Assembly (NCBI GenBank): GCA_966128725.1
Contig: CBHYLN010000208.1
Location: 1-6,908, forward strand
Direction of reading: 5' to 3'
From: JAFDZV01 sp966128725
Lineage (GTDB): Bacteria > Bacteroidota > Ignavibacteria > OLB7
DNA length: 6,908 nucleotides
Shown here: positions 1 through 6,640 of the stretch, piece after piece
How positions within the stretch are numbered: the first letter of the stretch is position 1
Layout: the number at the start of each line of letters is the position of its first letter
Translations under genes and position numbers: made by a program
Notes under the pieces: model-generated
Told to the model about the DNA's origin: nothing
Seen by the model: only the letters and a program-made list of their open reading frames with translations
The model's database searches: none

Positions 1-1322
1 TATGCCACCACCGACGTGTACCGTCCGGCCTGCTCCACGGTGTACTTCACACGGTCCAACGAGCGCTTCAGATAACTGTCGTCGCCGAACAACGAAGCGG
101 GCGGCGTGCCGATCGAGATGTCGATCATGGCGAGGATGCCAAACTGATCGCACAGCTCCAGCAGATACGGATGCGGCACACCATCGGCAAACCGAATCAC
201 GTTCACGCCCATATCCTTCATTGCCTGCACATCGCGCCGCATCAGGTCATACGGCAGCGTGCCGCCGAAGGCTTTGGAATCCTCGATGTACACAACACCC
301 TTCACAGGGAACGGAGCCCCGTTGAGCAGCAACTGGCCGCCGCGCGCCTGCAACGATCGGAACCCGACATGCAGCACCTGCTCATCGATAACGGCGCCCT
401 GATAACGCACCTGCAGCACCGCCTCGTACAGATTTGGATTGGCCGGCGACCACAGATCGGCGTTCGGCACCTGCACGTTCAACGCAACGTTCGCCGTGCG
501 CTTGCTTTCCAGGTCGAACGCCTGTTCCGCATGCGCAACCTCCTGCGCCGCCACCGTATCGCTGCTACCGGGCTTGCGGATAGCCACGCTCAGCTCGAAG
601 TTCGCACGATCGGCCGGGATGGTTACCTGGCCGGAACTGTCGCCCAATCGCTTGGCAATCAATCCCTTGATTGCCGAGCTTACTACCTGCACGTTGAACG
701 TTGCCTGGGCCGAGGTGCCGTTCACCACGGTCTGGAAACGAACATCATCCACCCAAACCTTCGGCACGCCCACCAGCAGCATGTCGCGGATTATGCCGCC
801 GTAGGTACGGTTACCCAACAGCAGTTTGCGCAGTGGCACGGTGGATGTGTAGTCCAGCCGATTGGTTACTTCAACTTGGATTGTATTGTTGGCAACGAGT
901 TTTACCTCGTCGGGCATGACGATCGAAAACGGGATACCGCTTTCGTTCTGCTTGATGAACTGGCCGTTAACCGAGATGGTGCTCTGATACTGCACGCCGT
1001 AGCATATCAGCTTCCACCGATGTGTGGCGAGCATTTCCGGCGGGATTTTGAAGCTGCGGCGGAACAGCAGATTCTCACGGTTCAGGAACGAACTCGGGAT
1101 CTGCACGTTTTCCCACGTGTCGCCTTCGTCGCGCGAGACCTGCCACCCTCCGTTCAACGATATAACCGAACGTGTGGAGGCCCCGGTGATCGAGGAATAC
1201 ACCTTGCTATCGGGCACCGGCGGAGCCTTGAGGAAATCCTCAGGCTGTGCCTGCGCATGTGCAGCAATCGTGGAAACGAGGAATAGAGCCAGCCAGAACC
1301 GAAGCGGGCGGATGTAGCTCAC
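1..1322 (-). CDS. Secreted glycoside hydrolase family 2-like protein (N-terminal 440 residues, truncated by window edge)
   Basis: The frame stays open to the left edge, so the C-terminus is missing. I start it at GTG 1322: AAGAG lies 7 bases upstream, no ATG lies in frame nearby, and a signal peptide follows directly (residues 1 to about 25, hydrophobic core WLALFLVSTIA, cleavage near AHA or AQA). Domains follow GH2 order. A jelly-roll sugar-binding domain spans about 55-185, with LNGGW near 57 and YGGIIRDM at 174-181. An immunoglobulin-like domain spans about 187-325 and holds the GH2 hallmark LWSPANPNLYE (290-300) and GFRSLQ. The start of the TIM barrel covers LLLNGAPFPVKGV (331-343), MKDMGVNVIR (368-377) and LCDQFGILAMID. 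Family members hydrolyse beta-galactosides, glucuronides, mannosides and related sugars. Residues usually conserved here are changed: KGVVYIED stands where KGVNxHxD is common, and RFADGVPHP where RxSHYP is common. The general acid/base Asn-Glu and the nucleophile would lie off the window, so substrate and activity are undecided. GH2 fold is confident; enzyme activity is not. Confidence 0.85.
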   Translation of the reverse strand, partial: MSYIRPLRFWLALFLVSTIAAHAQAQPEDFLKAPPVPDSKVYSSITGASTRSVISLNGGWQVSRDEGDTWENVQIPSSFLNRENLLFRRSFKIPPEMLATHRWKLICYGVQYQSTISVNGQFIKQNESGIPFSIVMPDEVKLVANNTIQVEVTNRLDYTSTVPLRKLLLGNRTYGGIIRDMLLVGVPKVWVDDVRFQTVVNGTSAQATFNVQVVSSAIKGLIAKRLGDSSGQVTIPADRANFELSVAIRKPGSSDTVAAQEVAHAEQAFDLESKRTANVALNVQVPNADLWSPANPNLYEAVLQVRYQGAVIDEQVLHVGFRSLQARGGQLLLNGAPFPVKGVVYIEDSKAFGGTLPYDLMRRDVQAMKDMGVNVIRFADGVPHPYLLELCDQFGILAMIDISIGTPPASLFGDDSYLKRSLDRVKYTVEQAGRYTSVVA

Positions 1323-1343
1323 CAGCGTACTCTTACGGATTGA

Positions 1344-1355
1344 GGCGCCGGCGCC
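1344..1355. repeat. 12-base perfect palindrome GGCGCCGGCGCC
   Basis: This self-complementary dodecamer sits in the leader of the GH2-like gene, 21 bases upstream of its GTG start. It could be an operator half-site pair or a small RNA stem close to the ribosome site. In DNA this GC-rich chance is also likely, so no function is assigned. Confidence 0.25.
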
Positions 1356-1398
1356 CGAAAGCGCGGCGGAACGTGACGGATGACCTGGGAATGTAGGG

Positions 1399-1416
1399 TG
1401 CGAGAGGGAGCTCGCA
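1399..1416 (-). promoter_or_regulatory. 5' leader hairpin of the GH2-like transcript
   Basis: TGCGAG (minus strand 1416-1411) pairs perfectly with CTCGCA (1404-1399) around the six-base loop CTCCCT. It falls right at the transcription start predicted from the TACTTTTG box, so the mRNA would begin with a stem-loop. Such 5' stems can protect mRNA from decay. The role is inferred and a six-pair stem in GC-rich DNA can arise by chance. Confidence 0.3.
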
Positions 1417-1423
1417 TGCGGCG

Positions 1424-1455
1424 CAAAAGTACAAACGGGGGTGGCCAATACCAAT
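1424..1455 (-). promoter_or_regulatory. Bacteroidota-type promoter for the GH2-like gene
   Basis: On the minus strand ATTG (1455-1452) is followed after 20 bases by TACTTTTG (1431-1424). This is an exact fit to TAnnTTTG, the -7 box known from Bacteroidota primary sigma promoters, with a -33 TTG at near-standard spacing. It lies just downstream of the small protein's stop and about 100 bases before the GH2 start, in the right orientation. The start of transcription would fall near 1417-1420. It is inferred from motif and position only, and use of this motif in the exact lineage is assumed. Confidence 0.5.
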
Positions 1456-1482
1456 CACTGAGGCGCAACAGTACGCAATGGC

Positions 1483-1716
1483 CTAGCGCAACGGCCGGCG
1501 ATGGTGCGCACGGTACGGCCGAAGGCGCAGGCGGCGGGGCGGTTGATACTCCATTGTCATCACCACCGGAGCAGGCTCGCTGCGTGTTCCCTGGCGCTCC
1601 ACGGTCACCGCGGCCAGCACAAAGGCGAGCGCCAATGCCAGCACCACGCGCCGCACCCCGTCAAGAACGGTAAGCTCCTGGCCTGCGGGATGCGGAATAT
1701 GCGCGAACGCGATCAT
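1483..1716 (-). CDS. Small basic single-pass membrane protein, hypothetical (77 aa)
   Basis: I do not recognise a family. The 77-residue product from ATG 1716 has a short N-terminal part rich in His and Pro (MIAFAHIPHPAGQE), one clear hydrophobic segment at about 21-39 (VRRVVLALALAFVLAAV), then a tail rich in Arg and His (PPRRLRLRPYRAHHRRPLR). The two Arg before the membrane segment suggest an N-in topology with the tail outside, though the very basic tail argues for the reverse, so orientation is open. No good ribosome site precedes ATG 1716. An upstream in-frame GTG at 1776 has AAGG at suitable distance and would give 97 residues; a GTG at 1860 would give 125. It lies 154 bases after the glycosyltransferase stop on the same strand and ends before the GH2 promoter, so it may be the last gene of that operon. 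The G/C-rich third positions after ATG 1716 favour real coding; the region before it is less convincing. Confidence 0.5.
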   Translation of the reverse strand: MIAFAHIPHPAGQELTVLDGVRRVVLALALAFVLAAVTVERQGTRSEPAPVVMTMEYQPPRRLRLRPYRAHHRRPLR

Positions 1717-1870
1717 GGTCTTGTTTGTGAAATCCTGGCAGGCCTGTGGCCGCTGATGATCTGAACAACGAACCACCGGACGCCTTCGTGTATCCCCCCC
1801 GCCTTCCAGGTGCTTGCCGCGGCGAAGCAGACACGCCTGATGCTGCGGCAAACACGGCACCGCCGGCGAC

Positions 1871-2881
1871 CTACGGCATCCCCATTGCCGCCAACACCAT
1901 CGGCACGGTAACGGCGTTCATGCAGGCATGTGTGCCCAGCGGGCAGCGTTTGCCGCCGTGGATGCCGCATGGTCGGCAGGGCATCTGCCCCGGCCCAACC
2001 GCCACCGAATGCTTGCCCCGAGGTCCGAATCCGAACTCCGGAACGGTTGGCCCAAAAATAGCGGTGACTGGCGTGCCAACACTTTCGGCGAGATGCAGTG
2101 GCGCACTGTCGTTGGTGACAACACGATCGGCGCAGGCAATCACTGCAAGCAATTGCGGCAACGAAAGTTCACCCGCCAACACGGCATCAGGCCCCAGGCC
2201 GGCACTGGCGGCAATTTGCTCGCACAACTGGCGTTCGCCCGGGCTGCCAACCAGCAATGGCATGTGCCCGGCACTCCGCAGCGCGCGCGCCAGCCCCACG
2301 AAACCGTCGGCAGCCCAGCGTTTGGTGGGCCATACCGAGCCCGGAGCAATTACAACATGCCCGGCGGTTTCCCCTGCAAAACGCCCGCGTGCTTCGGCCA
2401 ACGCAGCCGGCACCGGCACCAGCCAGGGATGCAGATGCTCCGGGTTGCCACGGATGCCGGCACGCCCCAGCAGCATTGCGTTGCGCTCGGTTTCGTGGAG
2501 GCTCAGGCGATACTCCACGCGGTCGGTAAGCAGCCACGGCGCATCGCTCTGCCGGAACCCGATCCGGCGCGGAATGCCCGCGCGCCTGGCGATCACGGCT
2601 GTACGCAGCGAACGATGCGGCAGGAACGCGGTGGTGTAGGTGGCGGCTTGCAACTCCCGGGCAAGGCGTGCGGTGCCACCGCTTGCACGCTTATCGAACC
2701 GATGAAGATACGCGACAGCGGGATGGCCCTCGAACAGGTCGCCGAACTCCGCGCGAACAACCAGGCCGATTTCAGCATGCGGCACTGCACCGGCCAGATA
2801 CCGGAGCATGCCGCTGGCCAGCACCGCATCGCCCAGAAATCCCGTTTGAAGTATCAGAAGTCGTTCGGTATCGATAGCCAT
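1871..2881 (-). CDS. Glycosyltransferase family 9 protein, heptosyltransferase II-like
   Basis: The 336-residue product has usual GT9 length and two Rossmann-like halves. Near the N-terminus LLILQTGFLGDAVLA (8-22) matches the GT9 opening, and Asp18 corresponds to the conserved catalytic Asp of heptosyltransferases. The C-terminal half has APGSVWPTKRWA (179-190) and VTNDSAPLHLAESVGTP (255-271), followed by AIFGPT, the region that binds the nucleotide sugar. Four cysteines at 302, 305, 313 and 320 resemble the CxxC...C...C tail seen in WaaF-type enzymes. Known members transfer heptose from ADP-heptose to Kdo or heptose of the lipopolysaccharide inner core on the cytoplasmic face of the inner membrane; no signal peptide is seen, in keeping with this. 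The true donor sugar cannot be read from sequence. The gene starts at ATG 2881, 35 bases after the acyltransferase, with no strong ribosome site, so it may depend on upstream translation. Family assignment is firm, exact acceptor is not. Confidence 0.93.
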   Translation of the reverse strand: MAIDTERLLILQTGFLGDAVLASGMLRYLAGAVPHAEIGLVVRAEFGDLFEGHPAVAYLHRFDKRASGGTARLARELQAATYTTAFLPHRSLRTAVIARRAGIPRRIGFRQSDAPWLLTDRVEYRLSLHETERNAMLLGRAGIRGNPEHLHPWLVPVPAALAEARGRFAGETAGHVVIAPGSVWPTKRWAADGFVGLARALRSAGHMPLLVGSPGERQLCEQIAASAGLGPDAVLAGELSLPQLLAVIACADRVVTNDSAPLHLAESVGTPVTAIFGPTVPEFGFGPRGKHSVAVGPGQMPCRPCGIHGGKRCPLGTHACMNAVTVPMVLAAMGMP

Positions 2882-2916
2882 CGGTAACCGGCATTATCGC
2901 CGTGCGCGCCGTACGT

Positions 2917-3783
2917 TCAGGTGTCGTAGGATACGCCCGGTGTATTCTTCCACTTTCGATGTTGCCACACCCACTGCTCCGGGTGTTCGCGAATCACGCT
3001 CTCGAGCATGGCCACATAACGAGCAGTAAACTGGCGCGCACCTTCCGGCGAATCGTCCAGATCGCCGTATTCAAGGCGCCGCAGTTCCGCGCGATACGTG
3101 CCGTTGGCCTGGCGTACCGCAAATCCCACAACAACGTCGGGCCGGTATCGCAGCGCCAGCCGGGCCGGCGCGGAATACGTGTGCGTGGGCACGCCGAACA
3201 TCGGTACGGCGGGTTCGTGGTCGGCCGCGGCCTGGTCGGCCAGCATCGCCACCACCCCACCGGCACGCAGCAACCGTGTTGTCTCGCGCGCGCCACGATC
3301 GGTTGGGATCACGCTGTTCCCGCGCGCGGTGCGCATACGGGTAAGCTGGCCAAAATCGCGTTGATGCTTCACAACAATCGCAAACGGTACGCCGGTGATC
3401 GCGGCGGCGCCAAAGGCAAGCAATTCCCAATTGCCAACATGCCCCGAAAGCAACAGTGCCCCGTTCGGCCCAAGCGTTTGCAGCAATTCCTCGTGTTGCA
3501 CCGCCAGCACTTGCCGCAAACGGGCATTGCGCAGATGATGAAGCGTCGGAAGTTCCAGATACGTTGTCACAAGGCTGATCACCGACTGCCGGCCAATTCG
3601 CCGATGCTGCCTGCCGGACATCCCGGGAAATACCAGCGCCAGATTGCGTAATACAACCGTGCGGCGCACGCCCAGCCACCACAGCAACGAACCCAGCGGC
3701 CACGCGGCAATGCGGGCCGCGCCAAATGGCATCGCCCATCCAAACGGGCCAAACACGAAACGCCACAGCAACGACAGCACCAT
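2917..3783 (-). CDS. LpxL/HtrB-family lipid A or lysophospholipid acyltransferase
   Basis: The 288-residue protein matches the bacterial lipid A biosynthesis acyltransferase family. A hydrophobic N-terminal anchor covers about 1-40, followed by VVLRNLALVFPGMS (43-56), the typical R-NL-FP opening. HVGNWE (115-120) is the catalytic HX4E box. TDRGAR near 160 and LADQ followed by a Pro-rich stretch come next, and HPEQWVWQHRKWK at 267-279 is the family's C-terminal signature. Members add secondary acyl chains to Kdo-lipid A, or acylate related lipids, at the inner membrane using acyl-ACP. ATG 3783 is chosen because GGGA lies about 5-6 bases upstream and the anchor begins at once. It follows the GWxTD stop by 23 bases and precedes the glycosyltransferase by 35, which points to one operon and to lipopolysaccharide assembly. 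Many Bacteroidota use a related enzyme for other lipids, so the lipid substrate is inferred. Confidence 0.92.
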   Translation of the reverse strand: MVLSLLWRFVFGPFGWAMPFGAARIAAWPLGSLLWWLGVRRTVVLRNLALVFPGMSGRQHRRIGRQSVISLVTTYLELPTLHHLRNARLRQVLAVQHEELLQTLGPNGALLLSGHVGNWELLAFGAAAITGVPFAIVVKHQRDFGQLTRMRTARGNSVIPTDRGARETTRLLRAGGVVAMLADQAAADHEPAVPMFGVPTHTYSAPARLALRYRPDVVVGFAVRQANGTYRAELRRLEYGDLDDSPEGARQFTARYVAMLESVIREHPEQWVWQHRKWKNTPGVSYDT

Positions 3784-3806
3784 GCAATTCCCGGTTGATG
3801 GAGCCC

Positions 3807-5297
3807 TTAATCGTCCTTCCAGTTCCGATTCAACGGCGCCATATCGCGCTCCCAGTTCTCGTAGTGCACTTCCGACGGGGCCGTGGAATGCACCAGCTTG
3901 TAGAATCCGGTCTGCGTGCGATCCACGAACACGAACTCGTAGTTCAGGCCGCTGTACTTCCAGATCTCGTACGGCTTGCGATTGAAATCCTGGAAATGCC
4001 GATCCACGTTGTCGGGCTTGCCATACACAAGCAGGATCCGGCCCCGATCGCTGTCCCAGCCCTTCGGGGTCATCGTGGAGCTATATAAACTCCGGGCCTG
4101 CTCCACCCGCTTGTAGTACTCGTCGCGCGATTCGTTCTCGGGCGTGGCGGGATTCTCGTCGCGCATTGCCCAGAACTGCGTCAACATCCGTGCCTTCGGT
4201 TCGGCGCCCGACAGCGATTCCCACATGGTAATTTCGTTCGGCACCGCAATGAACTTCGACTTGGCGAACTCCTCGTTCAGCTCGGCCTCCTTCAGGCCGG
4301 CATACAACGGATCGACCCCGCCTCCGGTGGTATTGTAGGTTCGCTCGGCTGGCTTGCGGCGCGCGGCCAACACGCTGTCGATGCCGGGATTGACGAGCGT
4401 GAACCTGCGAGCCACCAGCACCGAATCGGTCGCGAACCGAGCGATCGCGTTGTAGACCTTGGCGATCACGTAATACGTCCCAGAGGGCAACGAGTCCAGC
4501 TGAATCGCATGCAGATCAACCACGGCAGGGCCACTGGCGCGCGGAAGGTCGATCTTCTCCTCGTGAAACACGCGACGCTGCTCGTCGGCCAGACGATAAC
4601 GCACCGTGAACTCCGAGGTTGGTGTGTTGTTGGCGTTATAAATCTCCAGATACGTATTCAACACGGCAAACGGCGGGGTAATTGTCCCCAGCACATTCGG
4701 CATCACGGTATACCCGCTACGGTAAAAGATGCTGCCGGTATCGTTCGACGGGTACGCCTCAAGAACAAGCTTCAGATCGCTCAGAGCAAGCCGCGAGCGT
4801 GTGATCGCCGGCACCGGCATATCGAATGCAGCCGAATCGTACCGCGACGGCTCCGATACGTCGATGAATCGCGCCTTCACGTGGTACACACCCGGCCGCA
4901 TGGCAATGCTCCGAATCCCCACCATCGGCTGCCCATCGGTCTCGCTATCCGGTTGCTGCACGGCTGTGGTCCACTGCACGTCCCAGGGATCCTTTCCCTG
5001 CTCGTCGGTAAACGTGAGCTGGGTCAGCAACTTTCCGATCATTGCTCCACTTTTATCCCGCCGGTAGGCCAGGATGCGATCGGAAAATCCGATCGTGAAC
5101 TCAACCGCCGTTGTGGTATCGGTATCGGCGAACATCGAGATATCGTAGGCCACCGCAAACGGCTGGGCGCCCTGCGCGCTGGCCGATCGTGTGGCAACGC
5201 TGGCAGCGAGCACGACCAATGCCACAACGGCCATCGGGCGGGAGGTATTGCGCACCAGGCGCTGTATCGGGTTGAAGGTGCAATCAAGCCTGTTCAT
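3807..5297 (-). CDS. Secreted GWxTD domain-containing protein
   Basis: From ATG 5297 the product has 496 residues. This start is preferred because AGGG lies 6 bases upstream; a further in-frame extension to 5396 has no such site and looks non-coding. A long charged N-region leads into a hydrophobic stretch (about 22-34, MAVVALVVLAASV) and a likely signal peptidase site near SASAQ (38-42); Met22 is a possible alternative start. The middle (about 45-300) reads as beta-rich, with alternating polar and hydrophobic strands. The C-terminal region (about 335-496) is the GWxTD domain: EFAKSKFIAVPNEITMWESL, then a helical linker, then GWDSDRGRILLVYGKPD (413-429), PYEIWKY (442-448) and YEFVFVD. The signature carries Ser where Thr is usual. 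Such proteins are found in Bacteroidota and relatives, Acidobacteria and Gemmatimonadetes; no biochemical role is firmly known to me. Secretion and linkage to lipopolysaccharide genes suggest an envelope role, as inference only. Confidence 0.9.
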   Translation of the reverse strand: MNRLDCTFNPIQRLVRNTSRPMAVVALVVLAASVATRSASAQGAQPFAVAYDISMFADTDTTTAVEFTIGFSDRILAYRRDKSGAMIGKLLTQLTFTDEQGKDPWDVQWTTAVQQPDSETDGQPMVGIRSIAMRPGVYHVKARFIDVSEPSRYDSAAFDMPVPAITRSRLALSDLKLVLEAYPSNDTGSIFYRSGYTVMPNVLGTITPPFAVLNTYLEIYNANNTPTSEFTVRYRLADEQRRVFHEEKIDLPRASGPAVVDLHAIQLDSLPSGTYYVIAKVYNAIARFATDSVLVARRFTLVNPGIDSVLAARRKPAERTYNTTGGGVDPLYAGLKEAELNEEFAKSKFIAVPNEITMWESLSGAEPKARMLTQFWAMRDENPATPENESRDEYYKRVEQARSLYSSTMTPKGWDSDRGRILLVYGKPDNVDRHFQDFNRKPYEIWKYSGLNYEFVFVDRTQTGFYKLVHSTAPSEVHYENWERDMAPLNRNWKDD

Positions 5298-5416
5298 GAG
5301 ACACCCTGGTATGGGAATGGATACGGACTGTCGATTGCGTTGCAGACAAGCCGCGCGCACCGGCACACGGGGATTCCAGGATCGGAACCGTTCCAACCAT
5401 CGCTGGCTAAACAGCG

Positions 5417-5464
5417 GCGGGCCTGTACCGAAACGAGCGGATCGCTCATCTCGACCAGGCCCGC
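5417..5464 (-). ncRNA. Strand-specific structured RNA element between the PorV-like and GWxTD genes
   Basis: On the minus strand GCGGGCCTG (5464-5456) pairs perfectly with CAGGCCCGC (5425-5417). Inside it, CGAGATGAGCG (5453-5443) pairs along all 11 positions with CGCTCGTTTCG (5439-5429) around the triloop ATC, with a 2-by-3 internal loop separating the stems. Two of the inner pairs are G-T wobbles, which would be A-C mismatches in a plus-strand transcript, so the fold favours RNA made in the direction of the flanking genes. No U-run follows on the minus strand, so a simple intrinsic terminator is not supported. It may be an mRNA-processing or stability element, an attenuator or a small RNA. 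The pairing is seen; the class and role are inferred, and ncRNA is used only as the nearest category. Confidence 0.4.
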
Positions 5465-5483
5465 GCAGTCTGCTGCTCGGAAC

Positions 5484-5513
5484 CGACGGCAGCCCAGTGA
5501 TGGGTTACCGTCG
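5484..5513 (-). terminator. Stem-loop shortly after the PorV-like gene, possible weak terminator
   Basis: CGACGG (minus strand 5513-5508) pairs with CCGTCG (5489-5484), and inside a 3-by-3 internal loop CCCA pairs with TGGG around the loop TCAC. It begins 18 bases past the TAA of the PorV-like gene, the usual place for a terminator or 3' protecting stem. The bases after it (GTTCCGAG) are not a U-tract, so termination without a factor is doubtful. Confidence 0.3.
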
Positions 5514-5531
5514 CCGATCGTTATTGCATGG

Positions 5532-6578
5532 TTAGTTGAACCACACCGAGGCCGTGATCTGATTGACCAGCCCAAGCGTCTTATGCGGACGAATGGCATA
5601 GTCGATCTGGCCCAGGAACCCACCGGTCTGATAACGCAGACCCAGGCCGGCACCAAGACCATAGGCCTCCGATGTGCCGAAGTGGTAACCAACTCGAGCC
5701 GACAAGAGGTTGCTCCACAGGTACTCCGCACCCAGGGCAAGATACTCGCCGCGAGTTGAGGCCGTGGAGAACTCCGTTGAAACAAGCAGGCGATTGTCAT
5801 CATCACCGTCCAACACGTCCGACGCAATGCCGGCGCGGAAGGTAAGCGGCAACGAGGCCTCGTTCGCCTCGGCCATGACGTCGGTGCTCTGATTGCCGGT
5901 TACCGGATCGAAGCCGCCCGTACGGACCAGGCCCGCACCGGTGTACTTCAACGGCGTCGACAGGTTCTGCACCACAAAGCCGATGCGCAACCCGAGGATT
6001 CCGGGCTTGTACATCGTGCCAACGTCGAAGGCAACGCCCGATGCGTTCTGCGTGGCAAAGGCAAGGTTGATGAACTTGCCGGTAACACCAAAGGAGAACT
6101 GCTCGGTGAGCTGACCAGCGAACGTAAGGCCAAGCGCCAGATCGTTCACACGGTACTTCTCGCCGGTGCCTTCCGGATTAAACAGCGTCGTGACCTCGAT
6201 ATCGTCCGAGCCGTAGCTCAAGGCGCTCAGGCCAGCCTTGTACGACTCACCCACCGGGAACGTAACACCCGCGAAGTTCTGCGTCATGCCGGCGAACAGC
6301 GAGCAGAAGCCGTACTGCGCGCTTGCTCCCTTGGTCAGCATGATGCCGGCGGGATTCCAATACAGCGCGCTCGGATCATCGGCAACGCCTGCATACCCGC
6401 CACCCATGCCCACGGCGCGAGCGCCAACCGGCAGATCCAGAAACGCTCCGGTTCCCGCACCCAGCTTCGAGAAGTCGGGCTTGGTTGTCTGATCCGGGTT
6501 ATCCTGGGCCTTGAGTCCCGACGCCAGCGCTCCGATACCGAGCACCACCGCCAGACCCATCCCGTAGAGCTTTCTCAT
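5532..6578 (-). CDS. PorV/PorQ-family outer-membrane beta-barrel protein
   Basis: The 348-residue product begins with a signal peptide (1 to about 24, MRKLYGMGLAVVLGIGALAS then GLKAQ). The family signature follows: GAFLDLPVGARAVGMGGGYA and then GVADDPSALYWNPAGI (45-79). The rest is a run of amphipathic strands with Gly and aromatic residues (such as FSFGVTGKFINLAF, LLSARVGYHF, LGAGLGLRYQTGGF), ending in VWFN with an aromatic next to last, all typical of outer-membrane barrels related to FadL. PorV proper is part of the type IX secretion system and hands cargo to the PorU sortase; many paralogues in this family have no assigned role, so I do not use the symbol. ATG 6578 is chosen over the open frame's upstream ATG 6617 because GGAG lies 8 bases upstream and the signal peptide begins at once. 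Its upstream region is cut short by the low-complexity junction at about 6641, so its promoter and neighbour are unknown. Confidence 0.9.
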   Translation of the reverse strand: MRKLYGMGLAVVLGIGALASGLKAQDNPDQTTKPDFSKLGAGTGAFLDLPVGARAVGMGGGYAGVADDPSALYWNPAGIMLTKGASAQYGFCSLFAGMTQNFAGVTFPVGESYKAGLSALSYGSDDIEVTTLFNPEGTGEKYRVNDLALGLTFAGQLTEQFSFGVTGKFINLAFATQNASGVAFDVGTMYKPGILGLRIGFVVQNLSTPLKYTGAGLVRTGGFDPVTGNQSTDVMAEANEASLPLTFRAGIASDVLDGDDDNRLLVSTEFSTASTRGEYLALGAEYLWSNLLSARVGYHFGTSEAYGLGAGLGLRYQTGGFLGQIDYAIRPHKTLGLVNQITASVWFN

Positions 6579-6586
6579 TGTTGTAT

Positions 6587-6590
6587 CTCC
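6587..6590 (-). promoter_or_regulatory. Ribosome binding site GGAG of the PorV-like gene
   Basis: GGAG lies 8 bases before ATG 6578 on the minus strand. It decides the start: the alternative ATG 39 bases further upstream would add a polar extension in front of an otherwise complete signal peptide. Confidence 0.75.
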
Positions 6591-6640
6591 AGATAATATG
6601 CTTCTCATAACGGTCAACGTCGGTACATGTGAACCCTTCC

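Noticed and set aside
171..1286. 371-codon plus-strand open frame opposite the GH2-like gene
   Set aside because: Translation has no recognisable domain, no ribosome site, and lies wholly antisense to a gene with clear GH2 motifs; it is a GC-driven shadow.
1746..2887. Two long overlapping plus-strand open frames (1746-2639 and 1928-2887)
   Set aside because: Both are antisense to the GT9 gene, whose motifs are unmistakable; the products are low in hydrophobic pattern and unlike any family I know.
5298..5396. N-terminal extension of the GWxTD protein to 5396
   Set aside because: It would put 33 polar residues before a signal peptide, and a better ribosome site (AGGG) precedes ATG 5297.
4509..5759. 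416-codon plus-strand open frame
   Set aside because: It runs antisense across the GWxTD gene, the intergenic gap and the end of the PorV-like gene; its product is rich in Arg and His with no family features.
5294..5827. 177-codon minus-strand frame spanning the PorV-GWxTD gap
   Set aside because: It overlaps the 3' end of the PorV-like gene in another frame and the predicted RNA stems, and shows no domain.
6591..6616. TTGACC and TATTAT as a sigma-70 style promoter before the PorV-like gene
   Set aside because: The spacing is only 13 bases and the -10 box would abut the ribosome site, so it is not a workable promoter; the true one is probably lost at the junction.
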